DNA from: Hofstenia miamia
Taxonomy: Eukaryota > Xenacoelomorpha > Acoela
Assembly (NCBI GenBank): GCA_004352715.1
Contig: SCFE01000105.1
Location: forward strand, 665,472 to 729,471
Direction: 5' to 3'
DNA length: 64,000 nt
Shown: positions 22,861 to 34,045 of the stretch, piece after piece
How positions within the stretch are numbered: position 1 is the first letter of the stretch
Layout of the letters: the number at the start of each line of letters is the position of its first letter
The notes under the pieces: model-generated
The model's database searches: none
What the model saw: the letters and a program-made list of their open reading frames with translations, nothing else
Told to the model about the DNA's origin: nothing
Translations under genes and position numbers: made by a program

Positions 22861-24060
22861 ATTTCTCTATTGTTTTTTTAGTATTGCTATGTAATTCACC
22901 ATATTTCACTACAGGTAAAAAATACAGAAACCGTGTCCAAATTATTTTCATATTTTGCAAAACATAATTTAATAGAAAATTTCATTGAAAATTGCTATAT
23001 TTCTCATTGCTGGTTTCGCATTTGCCAATAATTGGAATGAAAATAATAGATAAGAAATCATAGTATAAAAACCAACCATAACACATAAAAACTTTTTTAA
23101 AAGAAAAAACATCGTTGTGAGATAACAAACAAAATTACGAGTGCTTCATACTTCTGTTAGCACTAAGAAAAATCTAAGTTAAATGTTGCCAGAAATCGTA
23201 ATCACTAAAAGCAAATTTGGTTCTGCATAGATACCTTATGTAAAAGCTGTGATCATTGTTTAATATCTCTAGGTTTGACATCACAATATGAGGTGTGTGA
23301 CAGAAAGATAGCAATGGTGCGAAATAGAGTTAATGTTATGCCTTCAATATATAAAAAAGTGAATTCGTTAGTGGAAGCATAATGTATATTTTGGTCATCA
23401 AACTGTGCTGTACACATGCAATAGCCAATACTGTATTAATTTACTAGGCAGGACAATAATGATTTTCGAATTGGGACTTTATTATGTTTCACCAAGATTT
23501 TCATCCATTAATGCTTGTGAGAACGTTCTTAGTGAACCTAAATAATTGCAAATTATTGGTAATTTTTCTTCTAAAGTATTCAATAGATTAATTGATTTAC
23601 AATTATTGTAATAATTGCAATATCAATTAATTATTGCTTACCCCTGCAGATAGATTTGAAGCAATGCTTAATATATATGTACTATGTTATCATATCAGCA
23701 TACATTTCATGAGGAATAGAAGCATCTGTGCTCTGTTGAGGGGAGGGGGGAACGTTCCCCCAGTTCCCCCCCCCTCTGGGTGCGCCTCTGTCTGTGTGGT
23801 ACAAAGGTATGCCAGATAATTTTCATCTCCTGGCGAAAACAACAAAATGCCACATAATATTTTTATGTGCATGTAGCATATGGGGTAATAGCAGACTTCA
23901 CATTCTTCAGAGTTTTATCCTCTTTTCTTAGGCAGTTCAGTTCACGTATCGCATATTATAAATTATATTAGACTTATTGGTTTCTTCAGTTGTCGATTTT
24001 AATATCAATTTCATTTGTAGTTTTTCATTGCAATATATGAAGCTAACTTTTTCTTTAAAT
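22861..24060. other. Non-coding: remainder of the hAT-like element, then intergenic
   Basis: No coding signal. The hAT-like element ends at 23790 in a G/C-homopolymer-rich terminus (23739-23790). 23799-24060 is AT-rich with nothing recognised. Confidence 0.5.
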
Positions 24061-24903
24061 AGAAAACTTACTTACAAAATTGAATTTCATTAACAAGAAT
24101 ATTCAGTTTACAAAGGAGATTGAAACTAAGAACAAATTTCATTTTTTGAATGTACAAATAACTAGAAAAGATAACAAATTTGCAACTGGAATCTATTATA
24201 AACCAACATACACAGAATTGTTATTGAACTACACCTCAAATACGCCTTTAAATTACAAAATATCATTAATTAAAGGATTTATTAATTGAATATTTGACAA
24301 TTGCAGCTCATATAGAACAATTAACCAAGAAATAGGAAAACTTAAGATAGAATTAAAGAAGAATGAATATCCAAATATTTCATAGATCGATATATTAGGA
24401 AATCACTGGAAGACATTGTAATAAAGAACAAAAGATCAAAAAACAATCAAACTAATTATGAACATTGTTTTAAGATCGAATATAGAGAACTCCACTCTGA
24501 AAAAACGATAAAAAAAACTCAGGAAAATATCAGTAATTAAAGAAAAGGTTAAATTTATTTATAGCAATGATATACTAAGAACGAAATTGAAATTAAAATC
24601 TACAACTGAAGAAATCAATAAGTCTAATATAATTTATCAAATAAAATGCACCTGTGGTGAAGATTATATTAGTTTTTCTGGTAGGCAACTATTAAGATGA
24701 ATGAAAGAACATGAGACCAATTCCAGTATATCTTATCATCTAATTAAGTGTGGATTAAATTTTGAAAGAAAAATACTCTATCAGACATCAAGATCAAGTA
24801 ATTTAAAGATTATTGAGAGTATTTTTATAAAATACTTGCAACCAAGTTTGAACTCAAAAGAAGAATATATCTATAAATTAAACTTGCCACTTTTTAAAAT
24901 TTA
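24061..24903 (+). pseudogene. Penelope-like element: RT C-terminus and GIY-YIG endonuclease, broken
   Basis: The open start reads FHFLNVQITRKDNKFATGIYYKPTYTELLLNY, matching the FLDVxIxR...YRKPTxTxxYL block at the end of Penelope-like RT. Broken frames continue to SNIIYQIKCTCGEDYI, then GRQLLR-MKEHE, SISYHLIKCG and IESIFIKYLQPSLNSKE, the GIY-YIG endonuclease arrangement (I-Y, CxCG, YI, R, EH, LN). Gly of the YIG core has become Ser (DYISFSGRQ). Stops at about 24289, 24383 and 24700 make it non-functional. The C-terminal 67-codon piece is still open. Confidence 0.85.
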
Positions 24904-24924
24904 GAGAATTATAATTGTAAAATC

Positions 24925-25005
24925 TTGGAAATTTAGAGGGAATAATTTGTAAAAAAACTTACGATGACTTTGTAAGTTCAAATATATCTGCATGTTCTTA
25001 TTAAG
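24925..25005 (+). repeat. Penelope-like 3' tail, plus copy
   Basis: Sequence ATTTAGAGGGAATAATTTG followed by ACGATGACTTTGTAAGTTC is shared with 12520-12600 and, inverted, with 25672-25765. It contains the short palindrome GACTTTGTAAGTC. Confidence 0.8.
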
Positions 25006-25239
25006 TTTAATAGGTGTATGAATAGGGGTTCTTCTCTGTTTAGCTTTCCTATCAATTTGTTTCACTTTTATAATTAATGCCATCAAACGTTGAATAGCTG
25101 CCATTAAGTTAACCATCTATTTTAGATCCAAATTCTTGTATTATAATAAATTTTATTATACATACAATGTGTCTACAAGCACCTTATTAATTATGCTATT
25201 TCTTATATTACATAATTTTGTACTTTCAACTGTAATCTT

Positions 25240-25460
25240 TCTGCTTCCACATTGGTTGCTCACATGTATCCAAGATCATGTAGTTATCTATATTTAGGGC
25301 TATTTATGTGTAGGGTAAATAACAAGCAAAAACAGCACAGTTGCATTAATTCCATTATTATGTTTGATAACAAGAGGAAAAAATGTACAAATTCGTCAAA
25401 GGTAAGCAACACTGGAGAACATCTCACACCACAACATAAACCACTATCACTGAGTCATAA
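25240..25460 (+). repeat. Short LTR fragment of the 53-55 kb gypsy family
   Basis: It shares TTGGTTG-TCACATGTA, a TATATTTAGGG / TATGTGTAGGG segment and AATAACAAG with the LTR on the minus strand near 53720-53910. The translated segment (HMY...LY..GLFMCRVNNKQKQHSCI) parallels those of the other LTR copies. It lies between two oppositely oriented Penelope tails. Confidence 0.6.
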
Positions 25461-25671
25461 CCATCTGCATAGTAATAATTTAACAATATGTTATTCGGTA
25501 TCCAGTAAATTATCCGGCATCTGGCAATGAAATTATCCAGTATATTCAATTCACTATCCGGATCCCATCCCTAGTTGGAACATGGCGAAATGCTTGACGG
25601 ATTGGTTTGTTGGATGTTGTGTTTATCTTGTACTCTATTCCTATTGCCTTGCCAATGCTTATTTATCAATT

Positions 25672-25765
25672 AAACTTAATAAGAACATGCAGATATATTT
25701 CGACTTACAAAGTCATCGTCAGTTTTTTTACAAATTATTCATTCTAAATTTTTTTTACAACTCCT
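25672..25765 (-). repeat. Penelope-like 3' tail, minus copy
   Basis: Complement of the tail at 24925-25005 (ACTTACAAAGTCATCGTCAG), ending where the minus-strand protease of another element begins. This suggests a 5'-truncated Penelope insertion. Confidence 0.75.
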
Positions 25766-26875
25766 TTGATATTTACGTAGCCGCCTAATGTGTTAATTAA
25801 TCTTGTGTCATTCTTTGTGATGTCGTTTCTGTTACATCCTATTTTGTTAGCACCGGAGTCTGCCATTATTGTAATTGATGCTTTAATATTTGTACTGTTA
25901 ATTGTGACTGAGATCAGATTTAGTTCCAACAATTTGGAAACAGTGCTCTGTTTAGTTTAAATCGTCTTCATTTTCATTTATCTGCTTTGTGAGTTTCTTT
26001 CCGTCTTCTGTGGTATAGAGCCCCTCATTGCTGACAGAATATATGACCATTGTCCGGTTGTGTGTGCCCTTGTTTGCCGCACTGTTTGCATTTTATTTTC
26101 TATTTATTGATCAGTAAATTGATGGCAGTTTGAATCAATTCCTTCTTAAAGAACGTTGTTTTTTGAGTGAGATTGTTTTTCCCATTTGTATGCAGACAAC
26201 CCCGCCTAAGTCAGATCGACTCGGACCAATGAAAATAATCCGAGATATAATTTTACGGGACTCTGCTTGTACTAGTTCCGCGAAAACCGAGATTTACGAT
26301 AGCGTAACTCTTGTGCAAGCATTCTGATGGTTGCAATGAAAAAAGTTGTTTTGAAAATATTGAAAATAAACTCTGCTATGTGTGTACATATTGGAGTTTG
26401 TCTGTTCTTTATTAATAGTACGAGTTACGCGAAAATCCGACTTAGTCACATCCGACTTAATCGGGTTGGCTGTATTAATGCATTCATTGTACTCTGTGCG
26501 TAACTGGATTGAGAGGCATTTCTTTATTAGGGTTTCCATGCCATCATCTATGTCACATTTGTTTTCAAATAGTCTTCTGATATTGTCTGGTAAACCATTA
26601 AGAATTAGCATCAGTCCTGTGGGTAATAGTGTTCTTCTTCTTGAGAGAGGCGTAGGAGTCTATTGACTTTGTATGTAGTTGTTGATTACATCATCATCTT
26701 TTGTATAATGGCAGTTGTAGAGCTGCATTCTGTATTGTTTTCTTGTATTGCCATTATTAAAGTTATCTGCTAAAACATTCATTAGTTTATCGTAATCGGC
26801 TTTAGTTTCTATGTCTATGTTGACCCCAATAGCAAAGCCACGTGGCATTTTCGTGGCAATACGTGGCACTTTCAC
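25744..26875 (-). pseudogene. Gypsy-like gag and protease of a second family, interrupted
   Basis: Reading leftwards: gag piece 26875-26660 with IETKADYDKLMNVLADNF, a capsid-type signature, and YTKDDDVINNYIQSQ. Next comes 26611-26294 with LNGLPDNIRRLFENKCD. A CCHC zinc knuckle follows, CKQCGKQGH...HIFC (about 26095-26035). Then 25932-25744 contains VTINSTNIKASITIMADSGANKIG, where DSGA is the retropepsin catalytic triad in its flap context. RT and beyond are absent: a Penelope tail replaces them at 25765. A pogo-like MITE (26193-26472) and an inverted repeat (26837-26963) interrupt gag. The DSGA protease and gag differ from the DTGA family on the plus strand. Confidence 0.75.
26193..26472. mobile_element. 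pogo/Tigger-like MITE, copy 2
   Basis: Ends CAGACAACCCCGCCTAAGTC and, on the other strand, CAGCCAACCCGATTAAGTCGGA, with a TA flank on the right; the left flank TG is presumably a decayed TA. It shares the segment ATATTG-AGTTTGTCTGTTCTTTATTAATAG with copy 1 at 7965-8134 and has about 110 bp extra. Confidence 0.8.
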
Positions 26876-26963
26876 TTAGAATTTACGTCGCATTTTGGTA
26901 AATAGGGTTCCTTTTTGCCACGTAACAAAGTCACGAAAATGCCACATGGCAAAATAACGAAAA
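26837..26963. repeat. Inverted repeat built from CCACGTGGCATTTTCGTG
   Basis: The left arm GCCACGTGGCATTTTCGTGG and the complement of the right arm GCCATGTGGCATTTTCGTGA match. Further copies of CGTGGCA and ACGAAAATGCC lie between and beside them. It interrupts the minus-strand gag frame at about 26836, so it is probably a small foldback element. Confidence 0.65.
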
Positions 26964-27108
26964 TGCCCAGGACGCCAAAAAGTCCTACTAATATCAGGAA
27001 ATGTGTAGTTAGATAGTTGTTTCTTCTACACAAACTAACCAAGAAACTTACCGCGTTACTGAAACCAGAAAACTCTTGCTCTGTTCTATTGTTAATCAAG
27101 GATAGATT

Positions 27109-28987
27109 ATGGAAAACGATAAATGTTTCACTAGAACTGTGACACTATTTCAAAGAAACTACCTAACCTACAGGAAAAAATTTTTTTTTGATTGGAATGA
27201 AATCGAAGACAATGGAAATCAAGGTATACCAAACCAGAACCTCGCAACAGAATATGATCACTACAATCTAAAAGCAAATCATGACAAACAGGAAGAAGCA
27301 AAAGAATCCAACAACCCCCGGGACTTCAACAAGAAGTCAATCATTAGAAAGTTTAACCCCCACAACAGATGTGGAAATGCAGACTATCCCAATGGAACCA
27401 GAACTAAATTCTTTTGAAATTCTAGAAACCCTATGACGAAACCATGAAAATGAGTGGCACTGAAAAACCAGATTCAGTTGTTAACAGAAAAATTCGAGAA
27501 ATCGGAAAATGAAAGGAAATTCATCATCCAGGAACTAAAATGTGACATGAGTCAAACTGAACGAAGAAAGAAGTCTTTTTCAAATCCAAATCAATAATTA
27601 ACCCAGAAATTAGCAGAAGTGATCAACGCATCATTGAGCAAAATGAAGGTTGGGAAGTAATGCATAACGACCTAGAAATAGAAAACAAGTGATTACAGCA
27701 AGACAATGAAATGGAATAAATGGAGATAGAGCATCTCAAAGACCAGTTACAACTGTTAAAACTCTCAGAAGATGAAGCAGATCGGCCTGAGAAATTGATG
27801 CATATGCACAATATTCTAATCACAGAGGAGCCATCAGATGTGGAATTAACTGCCCTGAGGCAACGGGCACAAGTTACTGAAAGCAAGCGAAATGGAAATA
27901 AATAAGGAGAATGAGAAAGAAACAATTGTACAACAAATAACACAGGAGGTGCAAAGAAGAATAACCTTGGAAGCAACAATCAAAAACCCAAGAAAACCAA
28001 GATACAAAAAATCCATACAAACTGAAAGGCACAATGAGGAAATGAGACTCTTCAAGGCTCAAATTCAAGTTTACAGGAAAAATCAACATTTGAAGAGTGG
28101 CTTCAGCTATTTGTGTTAACAATGAGGGAAAGGAAAGTGAATCAAGACCTGGCAGCCGCGATATTCTCACTATATCTGTCCGGCACTGCATACAAGCACT
28201 ATCTAATGCTTGATTCAGAAACAAAGAGAAACTATATAGCAACTTTATAGAACACTACGAAAATGAAAGTTTCAAGAACCAATATAGACTGATATTAAAT
28301 GGAACCAAGATGTGAAAATTTAACAAAATAAGAAATTATATGTCAAGAGGAGGATACTACTTGAAATACGATTTATTTTTGCATATCACTAAAGGTCTCC
28401 CCAAAAACATAAGGCAGCAATTTGAGATAAAATGTGACGTAGACAATAAATTGGAAAAAATGATTCGCAAAGCAGTAGATATTCAAATTATGCTGGGAAA
28501 TAACTCCAGGATCTATGAAATGGCTACATGGAACAAACAGAATACATCAAATTGGAAAGTGGCTGAGCAAACACAACAAAAATTTTCATTGACAAACAAT
28601 GCAAAGAAAAGTGAAAAAGTAATCAGAATAAAGACCAGAGATGGTCAAACAAGGAAAATGAAAGGAAAAGATGTTCATTTCTATAACTGTGGACAAAAAA
28701 GCCACAAAAACCTGATTGCAAAAAACCAATAAATATTATAGAAGAAGGTGACGCCTATTTCTATGACGAAGATGTAATAGATTCGGAAAACGAAATATTT
28801 TCTGAGAACAAAGGAAGTAAACCAGAAACAGCCAAGAATTTGGAAAACCGTGCAACTGTAATGATATTAACAGATCTACATAACCTCAACACAATTTCAG
28901 TTGTGATTAACGGAATAATGACCAAAGCTACTATTGACACAGGTGCAGTAAGATCTATCATAACAGATGAGTGTGCAATGAAACTAA
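27109..28987 (+). pseudogene. Gypsy copy C: coiled-coil gag and start of protease
   Basis: Broken frames give a long N-terminal coiled coil (LNSFEILETL, HLKDQLQLLKLSEDEADRP, at about 27390-27900). The capsid signature follows: TFEEWLQLFVLTMRERKVNQDLAAA then YLSGTAYKHYLMLDSETKRNY (28090-28245). From 28340 the gag end is open for 130 codons, containing LPKNIRQQFEIKCDVDNKLEKMIRKAVDI and a degenerate knuckle YNCGQKSHK (first Cys lost). Protease follows at about 28890-28987 with VVINGIMTKATIDTGAVRSII, where DTGA is the catalytic motif. The frame is cut at 28988 by the LTR of copy A. No 5' LTR precedes it. Confidence 0.85.
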
Positions 28988-30144
28988 TGTAGCATCATCC
29001 AACAAATAAGCTGCTAAGAAAGAAAGTCAGTTAAAAAAACTTAAGATCGAATTTAAAATGTGATTAGAAATAGATTATAAACCTTATTATCAACTTAAAT
29101 TTGTTTGTATAATGCAACCAAGAAATATTAGTGCAATTAATTAGGAATTAGTATTTGTCGATCCTACTAATTTTGGCAAAACGAAGGGGGCGATATCGCT
29201 TCCATTATTTTTAGCCATATCAACAGATAAACAATTCAAATTTTGAAATCGACAGGTACCTTTTCCAGTTAGCTATAAATAGATTCAATTTAGTTGTAAC
29301 ATTGATAAAGAAATTTGTTCGGAATTCTTTTACTTGTTTTCTACTATGGTTTGATTATCTAATAGAATGTCAAGCTAAATGATCAGTGTTTAGTAGTGGC
29401 GAGGATCCATCATGGGAATGATTCTAGGTTCCTTGTGCCAATCCGCAAAATTGCACTTAGGTTAGGTTTACGGTTAGGAGTTTTTACCATCATTTAGCTG
29501 ACTATCGATCATTCTCTTACATGTATTAATTATAAAAAATTCGAGATAAGGCTGGTAAGCCAAACCTAGGAATTTATATTACATTGTTTTAGATCTAAAT
29601 TAATGACGATAACGTGACCAATAATGTGACCAAGCGTGTATGCAGGTGTCAATTATTACATGTAGGCCATAGGAAGCTGCTAGATATTTAATTAATTTAA
29701 AGCCAATATATTTCGGTAATGGCTAAATACAATATTAAGTAAGCAGCTAGTAAAAATTCAGGTTGCAAATATACAGTACACTTTACAAATCGAGACTAAG
29801 TCGAGTTGCGTCTTGTCTTGAGTAAGCACTGAGCTAGGGTAGGGTACACTTAAGTTACATCGCTGAACTGAGAGGTGTAACTCATTCAACTGGAATTTAG
29901 AAAAGTGATGGTTACTGGATATGGAGATTCGCCTTGAGCAGATGCCCACTTACCAAAACTGGAAATGATGCTGCAAAGCTTCGTCACCTAAATAATGTTT
30001 ATTATATCATCTGTTAATTACAGTTATTGGAATTAATAATGTAGAAGTGAAGCAGTATGAGAATAGTACATCCCTACCCTATTGTTCTAATTTTAACAGT
30101 ATCATACAGAAGCCAGATGACAAAGCCTGGTAGAGGATGTTACA
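28988..30144 (+). mobile_element. 5' LTR of gypsy copy A
   Basis: It begins TGTAGCATCATCC and ends GGATGTTACA (TG...CA). A tRNA primer site follows directly. It aligns with the LTRs at 45980-47142 and 50157-51317 at start, end and several internal blocks (CAGCTAA, GGTTAGGAGTTTTT, GCACTGAGCTA, GCTTCGTCACCTAAATA). It is 1,157 bp with no coding capacity. Its left end splits the protease of copy C. Confidence 0.88.
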
Positions 30145-30159
30145 TGGCGACCGTGACAG
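30145..30159 (+). promoter_or_regulatory. Primer binding site, tRNA-Arg type
   Basis: TGGCGACCGTGACAG starts immediately after the LTR end. From memory this complements the 3' end of tRNA-Arg(UCG) plus CCA and equals the primer site of the 412/mdg1 group of gypsy elements. In element D the site has one or two changes (TGGCGACCATGACAA at 47143). Confidence 0.8.
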
Positions 30160-30451
30160 CTAAAAAGAACAAGCAGAAATTGGACAAAATTATTCTCTTA
30201 TCTGAGTTAAGATAGGTGTTTCTTCTCAGAAAAAATTTCAATAAGGCGCCTACAATACGATCAGTAACACAACTTGGATACCCCCGACACTATTACTTCT
30301 TAGTCAAGAATTTTAATCACAAGCACCTGATGGTTATATCAGAAAGAATTCGATAGTCAGTGAAGAAATCAACTCACACCTAGCCTAGTGCAACCATAAA
30401 AAGAGCCGAAAATCGTAACCAAGAAGGAAAGCCACTACGAACTAGCCTAAA

Positions 30452-31099
30452 AATGACTAAAGGAAGAAAAGGTAGCGCCAAAAAAGACAGCACCCTGAGT
30501 GCTAACCCCCAGAGCTTCACACTCAGCATCACACTCTGAATATACAGATTTATCCCCCGCTAGGGAGTTACAGACATTGCACATGTCCCCTGAAATGAGT
30601 CCCCAAAAGATATTTGAAATTTTAAGAAAAAGCAGTGAAACGGAAACACTGTTGAGAAACAAAACAAAACAATTGACAGAGAAAGTGAAACAAATGGAAC
30701 AGCAGAGCAAAAGCATGCTGAATGAACTTAAGGCAGATATGGAAGTAAGACTAGACAGACAGAAGTGGGAAAGATGAATCAGCAATTAGAAAATGAGAAC
30801 AGACAGCCGATACTAGACAATGATATACAGGCTGAAGAGCTCGAACAATTAAGAGACAAACTAAGATTATTGCAATTAAATGAAGAGGAGGATCGCGAAA
30901 ATATTCGATCTCATGAAATGGAATTTCTACAAGCAAAAGAATATTAACCACAGGCACCACCTATCAGTGCAAACAAACGAGCACACTACGAAGAGCTCGA
31001 CGAAAATACGATGAGGAGAAACAAAAATTTATAAACGAGATCACGAAAGCAGTTACCGACCAACTTCAATGTGAGGAAACTGTAAAAAAGCACAGCAAA
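30452..31099 (+). pseudogene. Gag N-terminus of copy A (coiled coil)
   Basis: The likely start is ATGACTAAAGGAAGAAAAGG at 30452, since the leader before it parallels that before ATGACAAA in element D at 47363. Frames 30499-30777 and 30765-30947 overlap by one shift. They encode SPQKIFEILRKSSETETLLRNKTKQLTEKVKQMEQQ and EELEQLRDKLRLLQLNEEED, a strongly heptad-like coiled coil homologous to that of copy C. The frame is cut at 31100 by a hAT-like element and resumes at 34046. Confidence 0.75.
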
Positions 31100-31226
31100 C
31101 AGGCCCGTAGCAAGCCTAAAAAATTATAGTAGTCAAAGGAAAGCAATACAAAATCATTTGCTTAAGATTATTACAATTTTTTAACTTTGCAATTTTCCTT
31201 GATGTTAATGACATTATCATAAAATT

Positions 31227-31282
<56 letters not shown>

Positions 31283-34037
31283 CAACTACATATCAGAGTT
31301 GTAACTGCGCCTGAGCCACTAACCCAAAAACCAAGTCCATCCTGGCCAGTTGTAATTAGTAATATTCAGGCCCAGGTCCGGCGCGGGGCCGTCATATTCA
31401 AAACCATTATAAAATTTTTGTAAATAAAAAATTTAAACATATAATTGAAAATACTAAAATGAAAACATTTTTGTATCAACTGCACTTTTTAACAATAAAA
31501 TTAACTTGTGATGGCATCAAATCAAAAGTGACCAGCTTCAAATAAGTATTTGTCCACTGCGGGAAAAGGTTTTTAATGGGCCTTTTTAAATTTTTAATAG
31601 TTTTATTATAGTTTTAATAATAATTATATGTTTATGGTACATCATAAAAATTGGATTACTTTTTAATATATAATTATTCAATTGAATATAATAATTGATA
31701 TATTTTAATGTAAAAAATCCACATTTATTAATAAAATTTTGAACAATTCTAGATAGATTTTGCAGAAATTTCAAATCCTGGGCCCTTCTCATTCTTAATT
31801 TTACAGCGCACGCCTGGCCAGTTACAACTCTGGGACATATTATGCACAATAAGCAGAGTTCATATTTATTGTCTTTTATTCATTTTAAAACTCTAAGTTA
31901 TTATCTGAAACAGAATATTGTCAGCTTTTTTATACTGGTTCTACAATGGTATTGTCGCCCTGCGATATTTAACCATCCATCCAATGGCGATGTCATATTA
32001 AATCAATATATCTGATAGTTGTCAATTTTAAATCTAACTACTATTAATGCTGAATTTTGCCACAAGTGGAGTAATTTCATAGCTGTTAGCATATTATCTA
32101 TTATCCACCAATCAGAAATGTGTTGAGCGCGTTTTGCTATTCACTAAATATGCGGGTAGTAGTCAGTTTAAAATCTGACTACATCGGAATTCATCATTTT
32201 GCCGCGTATGGGGTACAAATGGTGAATTGGTGATCCAATATTAGAAGTTCAGATTCTTGCCTGTAAATTCAACATTTGTGTGCTCTTAAAATTGCATTTA
32301 CATAGAATTTTTGAATTTCTAATAAGCAGAGGAATTTTCACTATAAACTATAATTTGAATATACATCAGCATCAATACAATAATCAAATATAATCTGAAG
32401 AAATAAAATTGAAATTTGCATCATTCTTTTATTAATATTTATGGTAGTCACTGACTGCCTGACTACCATGTATGCAACGGGCCTGAATATTACCTATAAA
32501 GACAACAAGAATGAGAATAGTCGTAAGGAAAAAATTGTCAAAGTTGAATTCGTCATGAAATCTTGGAGATCAGATTAGAAGTTTTTAAAAATTTAATGAA
32601 TATCAATCGCGATGACTTATTTCAAACATTCGTAAGAATAAATTCAATTTCTAACGGGGGAGCATCTTATTCATGACTCTCATGACCAACATTTTTGAAA
32701 ATATTGAAAAAATAGATCGTAAAGAAATGCATTTTAAATTTTTTATTTATTTGCCCAATCAAAATTAATTTTGAAAACCAAACGGGGGGGACCAGAGATG
32801 GAATCGGATTCAAAATTGTTGGATCCGATCTGATCCGGATCTGAAACTTCATGATCAGGATCCGATTCGAATTTTTAGAAGAATTTTAGTTTGCGATCCG
32901 AAACGAATCCGAATATAAATCAGTATTCTAACCATAAATATACATGTACTTAAAACATATTTATGTTTTTTCAGATGCGAATAGAAAATTTCAAGTGCTT
33001 CAACAATCCGAGATACCACTGCGGAGAGCTTGGACCGAGGTGTCAGAAAAATGGGACGACTAGAAATTTCAGATCCCGCGCCCGCATCATTCTTAATTTT
33101 ACTGGCCAAGCCCGGCCAAGTTGCATATTATGCTCAATAAGCAGAATTCATAATTATTTTCTTCTATTCATTATAAAACTATTGTGTGAAACAGGATATT
33201 GTTAGTTTAAAGTTTCAGCCTCAACTTTTTTTATACTGGTTCTCCAATGGTATTGTCGCCCTGCAATATTTAACAATCCATCCAATAGCGATGTATTAAA
33301 TCTATAAATCTGATAGTAGTCAATTTTAAATCTGACTACTACTAATGCAGGATTTTGCAACATGTGGCGTAATTTAATAGCTATTTGCATATTATCCACC
33401 AATCAGAAATGTGTTGATAGAGCTTTACTTTTCATTTTCAATAAATATGCGGGTAGTAGTCAATTTCAAATCTGACTACTATTAATGCTGAATTTTGCCA
33501 CATGTGGCATAATTTCATAGCTGTTTGCATATTATCCACTAATCAGAAATGTGTTGAGGGAACTTAGCTATTCAATAAATATGCCAGTAGTAGTCATTTT
33601 AAAGTATGACTACCTCAAGATCACAATTTCGCCACAAGTGGCATTGTTTATTTACAGTATTCTTCACCAAACGGAAATATCTTTAGAAGCAACAAGTGTG
33701 TAGAAACAGTATGCTATTAAATATATATGCGGGAAGTAGGCATTTTAAATTCTGACTACATCGGAATTCATAATTTTGCCGCACATGGCGTACAAATGGT
33801 GAATTGGTGATTGGAAATTAGAAGTTTACATTCTTGCCTGTAAATTAAACAAAATTGTATTTACATTAGAATTTTTTAATTTCTAATTTTCACTATAAAC
33901 TATAATTTGAATATACATCAGCATCAATACAATAATCAAATATAATCTGAAGAAATAAAATTGAAATTGTATCATTATTTTTATTAATATTTATGGTAGT
34001 CACTGAGTACCTGACTACCATGTATGCTACGGGCCTG
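31100..34037. mobile_element. hAT-like composite element inserted in gag of copy A
   Basis: Left end CAGGCCCGTAGCAAGCC; right end complement CAGGCCCGTAGCATACATGG. Flanks ACAGCAAA (31092-31099) and ACACCAAA (34038-34045) match 7 of 8, the hAT duplication size. Inside are a nested unit of the same terminus type (31376-32487), an (AT)n tract (31231-31280), and at 33290-33800 several tandem units of about 130-145 bp, each with a TATGCGGGTAGTAGTCA start. No transposase. The gag frame of copy A continues on both sides. Confidence 0.8.
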
Positions 34038-34045
34038 ACACCAAA

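Larger units (their letters stand above)
21511..23790. mobile_element. hAT-like non-autonomous element enclosing a tRNA-Trp gene
   Basis: The left end CACCGGCGCACCCAG and the complement of the right end CAGAGGCGCACCCAG match at 13 of 15 positions, and both continue into purine-rich GAGG-GGGGAAC stretches. The flanks are CCTGTGTG (21503-21510) and TCTGTGTG (23791-23798), 7 of 8 identical, as expected for an old 8-bp hAT duplication. The 2.28-kb interior has no transposase. It holds two long (AT)n tracts (21559-21609, 21907-21998), the tRNA gene and a dispersed repeat at 22225-22860. Confidence 0.65.

Noticed and set aside
30143-30215. ATG overlapping the primer site (MATVTAKKNK...) as gag start
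   Set aside because: The frame closes after about 23 codons in both copies; the later ATGAC(T/A)AAA start fits gag better.
33290-33800. Possible CRISPR-like array of spaced repeats
   Set aside because: Units are 130-145 bp tandem blocks in a eukaryotic transposon, with no constant short repeat plus unique spacers.
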